A DNA stretch of 64,000 nt from assembly GCA_035452965.1 (NCBI GenBank), contig DAOTCE010000002.1:1-64000 (forward strand), read 5' to 3'. A model generated the notes under the pieces. It made no database searches. It was not told where the DNA came from and saw only the letters and a program-made list of their open reading frames with translations. Each line of letters opens with the position of its first letter. The stretch's first letter is position 1. This DNA is from Candidatus Paceibacterota bacterium (lineage in GTDB: Bacteria; Verrucomicrobiota; Verrucomicrobiia; Limisphaerales; UBA8199). Shown here piece by piece: positions 61,046-64,000 of the stretch. The position numbers and the translations under genes were made by a program.

Positions 61046-63046
61046 ATGGTTCTCATGATTGTATTGGCATTCGTGATCATGTGTTACGGATGGGGCCGAT
61101 TGGTTAGCGGAATTTGTTATCGGGACTCGCCTAATTCCCCCGCATACATGACTGCCCTGGGAATGGTTACCCTAAACCTTATTGGGGGGATTCTCAACGG
61201 TCTTCGGTTGGCGTTTCCCGTTACCCTGATCGTGCTTTGTGCAACAGGATTTCTTCTCGCCGGTTTTTACATCTTTGGGAGACAGGCAAAGATGGGGACA
61301 AGAAGGGTGACCGATGATCTTAAACAGGCGTTTTCCCCGCACAACTTGATCGGCACTTGTGTGCCACTGATTCTGATTCTAGTTCTCTTGGCATTATTCG
61401 GACTCCCGTTAATGCCTACAGCAGCATTTAACTATCACGACGACTACCACGTCTATCTGGTGCGCCCGATCCGCATGTTGGCCACTGGCACCGTTGGGGA
61501 CAATCCGTTCGATCTCCTAGGCCTTGATGGCCTCGGCTCACAATCGTTCTTTCAAGCATTTACTCTGGCTTGCGGGCCTGTTGATTCGGTCAATGCGTTC
61601 GATGCGGTTTTTTGCTTCGGGTTAGGTGCCTGGCTGTTGGCTGACTTCGCGCGGACACTGAGAATTCATTGGGGATTGGGTGCTCTGGCCGTCTTGACGT
61701 ATGCGTTCATCAATCCGCAGTATGTGAATATTTCTCCGCTCTATTCCGGAAGTCTGATGGTTGCCGGACTCGTCATGTCCAGCTGGCTGATGTCTGAATC
61801 GATTCCAGTTTCGGGCGCGGAAATCGGATGGCGAAGTTTGTTGCCGATGGCACTGTTCTTGAGCGCTTTAGCCTCATTCAAGACGATCTTGGCGTTCTTT
61901 GCGGTGTTCTACTTTGTTGTCTTTTGGGTATTGTCGGCAGTGTCAGGGCTGCATTTGGGCAGAGTCTTGCGGGCCACAGCGCGAACCGGTGTCATGATTC
62001 TGTTGGCGGTATCACCCTGGTTGCTGGTATCAGTTCCGGTTCTTATTAAGGCACGGCGGTTAGGCGATGCCTGTCCGGCGAACGCGGATCTGACCGGCGA
62101 ATTCCCCTCTCTATCCGCGCACGACATAAAGGGACTTTTCACTTTCGACGATATGTACTATGGGGGAAACCAGTGGCATTATAACCTCATTATCCTCGTC
62201 ATGGCCCTTGCGGCGGCGCTTGCCTGCGTTGTGATTCTCCGACGCCAGGCCAAGTTTAATCCAATCGGATGGGCATGTCTGGGAGCAGTCTCCATGGCAA
62301 CAGTGCCTGTCTACTTTCTGAACGCCCATCTCTTCGATGTCAAGACTGCACTGAGGTACGCCTGTCCGATCCTAATTGGTGCTTTTCCGGTTGGAATGTT
62401 GCTGGCTACACGAGTTTCCAAAGACTTCTGCGATGCCGCTTCCGGCATTAGAGAACGAACTTCCGGCTTGAATGTGCCAACGTTAGCTCTGGTAAGCTTG
62501 CAGTTGGTTGTTCTCTTCGTGTTTCTGGTGCCTTGCGTTGCCCGCCTCAATCGGGCGAGCCAGTTCCACACCATTCTCTCATTCGACTTCGATCCAAATT
62601 ACCTCGATTATAACCGGCGTGCATTGAGCCAGGAAGAGGAGGACCGGATCCGTATGATTCAGGGAAAGATGGATTGTGGAAGAACGATCTTGGCGTGGAT
62701 TGCACTGCCCATGCACTTGGATTTTACTCGGAACAGGATCCTCACAACCACCGAAGGAGGAATTGTTAACCCGTGGCTGAAATTTCCCGTCGGGGTTGAT
62801 GAGAATAGCCTTCGCAAATATCTGCAGTCTTGGGGGATTCGTTATGTCCTGTTGGAAGTTGAAGGATACGGCGTGAAAACGGCACGCTTTTTTGAACCAA
62901 CTTTGTCTTCGCCATTCCCATTGTACCGGAAAATGGCGAAATATAATACCTACCTGCGTCAAGCCCTTTTATCTCTTTCGGAGAAGTGTACAATTGTCCA
63001 TCAAGATAGTAACTTTGTTGTCTTTGACATCGGTCCCGCAACTTGA
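61046..63046 (+). CDS. Polytopic membrane protein, GT-C glycosyltransferase-like
   Basis: About 666 aa from ATG 61046; TTG 61019 is an alternative. Around 11-13 hydrophobic segments occupy residues 1-510, followed by a soluble C-terminal domain of about 150 residues (SFDFDPNYLDYNRRALSQEEEDRI). FNYHDDYHVYLVRPIRML carries an acidic pair at the end of the third or fourth helix, similar to the catalytic Asp motif in the first periplasmic loop of GT-C transferases, but I cannot name a family. GC content is clearly below the neighbouring genes, and codon choice differs (many TTG, ATT, TTT), consistent with recent acquisition. No surface-polysaccharide genes are adjacent in the window. Confidence 0.7.
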   Translation: MVLMIVLAFVIMCYGWGRLVSGICYRDSPNSPAYMTALGMVTLNLIGGILNGLRLAFPVTLIVLCATGFLLAGFYIFGRQAKMGTRRVTDDLKQAFSPHNLIGTCVPLILILVLLALFGLPLMPTAAFNYHDDYHVYLVRPIRMLATGTVGDNPFDLLGLDGLGSQSFFQAFTLACGPVDSVNAFDAVFCFGLGAWLLADFARTLRIHWGLGALAVLTYAFINPQYVNISPLYSGSLMVAGLVMSSWLMSESIPVSGAEIGWRSLLPMALFLSALASFKTILAFFAVFYFVVFWVLSAVSGLHLGRVLRATARTGVMILLAVSPWLLVSVPVLIKARRLGDACPANADLTGEFPSLSAHDIKGLFTFDDMYYGGNQWHYNLIILVMALAAALACVVILRRQAKFNPIGWACLGAVSMATVPVYFLNAHLFDVKTALRYACPILIGAFPVGMLLATRVSKDFCDAASGIRERTSGLNVPTLALVSLQLVVLFVFLVPCVARLNRASQFHTILSFDFDPNYLDYNRRALSQEEEDRIRMIQGKMDCGRTILAWIALPMHLDFTRNRILTTTEGGIVNPWLKFPVGVDENSLRKYLQSWGIRYVLLEVEGYGVKTARFFEPTLSSPFPLYRKMAKYNTYLRQALLSLSEKCTIVHQDSNFVVFDIGPAT

Positions 63047-63187
63047 CCAAGCGCCGATTAGAAACAAAGAGCGTTGCCCCGGCACATAGAGGGTGTTCGA
63101 TTCCCGGTTGAAGTTTGGGCGCTTCCACGGGGCGACTTTTTCCGCAGAGGGAGGATCGCGGTGTCCCCACTGCCGTCGAACCGCCCG

Positions 63188-63988
63188 CTAGGCGGGCGCA
63201 TAGCGCCGCAAGTACTTAACCGCCACGGTCAGGTCTTTCGGCCAGGGGGCGGTTATTGTCAGCGGCTCACCGGTGACGGGATGCGGTAGGGCGAGGCTTT
63301 CGGCCTGGACAGCCGAGCGTGACATTAGCGGGCGCTCGGTTTGATCCGGCTTTAGGCGATAGTTCCGCTTCAACCGCGAGAGCAGCAGCGGCCGGCCGCC
63401 ATACAACGCGTCGCCCACAACCGGCAGCCGAAGATCGCGCAGGTGGACTCGAATCTGGTGCAGCCGGTCGGTCAACGGCTCGCACTGCAGGAGAGCGAAA
63501 CCGGAGAATCTCTCCCGGACGACAAAGGTCGTTATGGCGCGTTTGCCGCGCCTGGGGTCGGCGCGCATCGTGCCGGGCCGTGTCGGGTGGGGGGCCAACC
63601 TGGCTTCGGCCTGGAACCGTGCCTCCGCCGAATCGCCCTGTACGAGTGCCACATACACGCGGGCGGGTTTCTCCGCGCTAAACAGGTTACCCAGAGTTAC
63701 CAGCACCGGTTTGCTCTTGGCCAGCAGCAGCACACCACTCGTTTCGGCATCCATCCGGTGCGCCGGCAGCAGGAAAGCGCGTCCGGCGGCTACAGCCCAG
63801 GGCGCGCCGCGCTTGATGCCCGCGTGCAGCAGCGCCACCAAGCTGGGCCGATCCGGGTCAACACAGTCAGGCGCGGCCGGTAATCCGGTCGGCTTGTCCA
63901 GCGCCAGCAAGTGCGCGTCTTCGTAGAGAATTGGGATCTCCCAAAACTCGCGCGTCGTGGGCGAAGAGAGTTTAATGGCGGCACTCAT
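63188..63988 (-). CDS. RluA-family RNA pseudouridine synthase
   Basis: 266 aa, near the window edge but complete. It isomerises uridine in rRNA or tRNA. The catalytic Asp is in HRMDAETSGVLLLAK (Asp-80), with LYEDAHLLALDKPTGLPA before it and EPLTDRLHQIRVHL plus VVGDALYGG after it. There is no S4 domain, matching the RluA/RluC-lacking-S4 subgroup or TruC-like enzymes. The rRNA target is unknown. It lies 141 bp past the membrane-protein gene, convergent with it. Confidence 0.9.
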   Translation of the reverse strand: MSAAIKLSSPTTREFWEIPILYEDAHLLALDKPTGLPAAPDCVDPDRPSLVALLHAGIKRGAPWAVAAGRAFLLPAHRMDAETSGVLLLAKSKPVLVTLGNLFSAEKPARVYVALVQGDSAEARFQAEARLAPHPTRPGTMRADPRRGKRAITTFVVRERFSGFALLQCEPLTDRLHQIRVHLRDLRLPVVGDALYGGRPLLLSRLKRNYRLKPDQTERPLMSRSAVQAESLALPHPVTGEPLTITAPWPKDLTVAVKYLRRYAPA

Positions 63989-64000
63989 GCGGGACTGGGC

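Overview
The window is a GC-rich bacterial chromosome segment that reads like a member of the Verrucomicrobiota (Limisphaerales/Pedosphaera-like). This placement is an inference. It rests on the Gram-negative lipid A gene lpxA, a hopanoid-type epimerase, several large secreted enzymes carrying Ig-like modules or WPQWRGP-type beta-propellers, a pseudopilin of the short verrucomicrobial kind, and many short palindromic repeats. No rRNA, CRISPR array or replication gene was found. There is one tRNA (Val, GAC) and one insertion sequence.

Layout. 0.5-5 kb: two convergent secreted carbohydrate-active proteins (sialidase-like and GHL10-like). 5-9.2 kb: NAD synthetase, a membrane-anchored unknown, a decayed PAS-protein start, a rhomboid protease, a YkvA-like protein and a secreted hydrolase. 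9.5-13.4 kb: a TPR/MshEN protein next to a PilB/GspE ATPase, then MoeA. 13.5-18.6 kb, minus strand: an exported unknown, LpxA, an MFS transporter and PPi-dependent phosphofructokinase. 18.9-26 kb: adenosine deaminase, Tat-exported superoxide dismutase, cysteine desulfurase, a Mut7-C protein, a beta-propeller protein and a CocE-like hydrolase. 26.4-32.4 kb: a 987-aa Tat substrate of unknown family, divergent from an M20 peptidase that overlaps an alpha-L-fucosidase. 32.4-38.6 kb: HpnA with an overlapping lipoprotein gene, an LTXXQ-like protein, cyclophilin, tRNA-Val and an ISAs1-family element. 38.6-45.1 kb: nitroreductase, then a minus-strand run ribBA, ribH, pseudopilin, mutS, hemerythrin. 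45.3-49.3 kb: two secreted proteins, one a metallophosphoesterase/beta-propeller fusion. 50.3-60.5 kb: an EF-G-like GTPase, small exported proteins, glutaredoxin, and the compact run panC, nadB, response regulator, histidine kinase. 60.5-63 kb: a less GC-rich patch with a polytopic membrane protein. The window closes with an RluA-family pseudouridine synthase.

Functionally the window mixes housekeeping genes (NAD, pantothenate, riboflavin and molybdenum cofactor synthesis; mismatch repair; lipid A) with exported degradative enzymes, which fits a heterotrophic polysaccharide degrader.

The most unusual signal is non-coding. A roughly 225-bp element occurs twice in opposite orientations (26079-26302 and 49616-49843). 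Each copy holds a long near-perfect hairpin whose stem positions change in compensating pairs, plus a second short palindrome centred about 115 bp away. Other notable structures are a palindromic repeat inserted in frame into mutS, a perfect 30-bp inverted repeat that supplies the end of ribH, heptamer tandem repeats inside ribH, and an orphan minus-strand terminator beside the insertion sequence.
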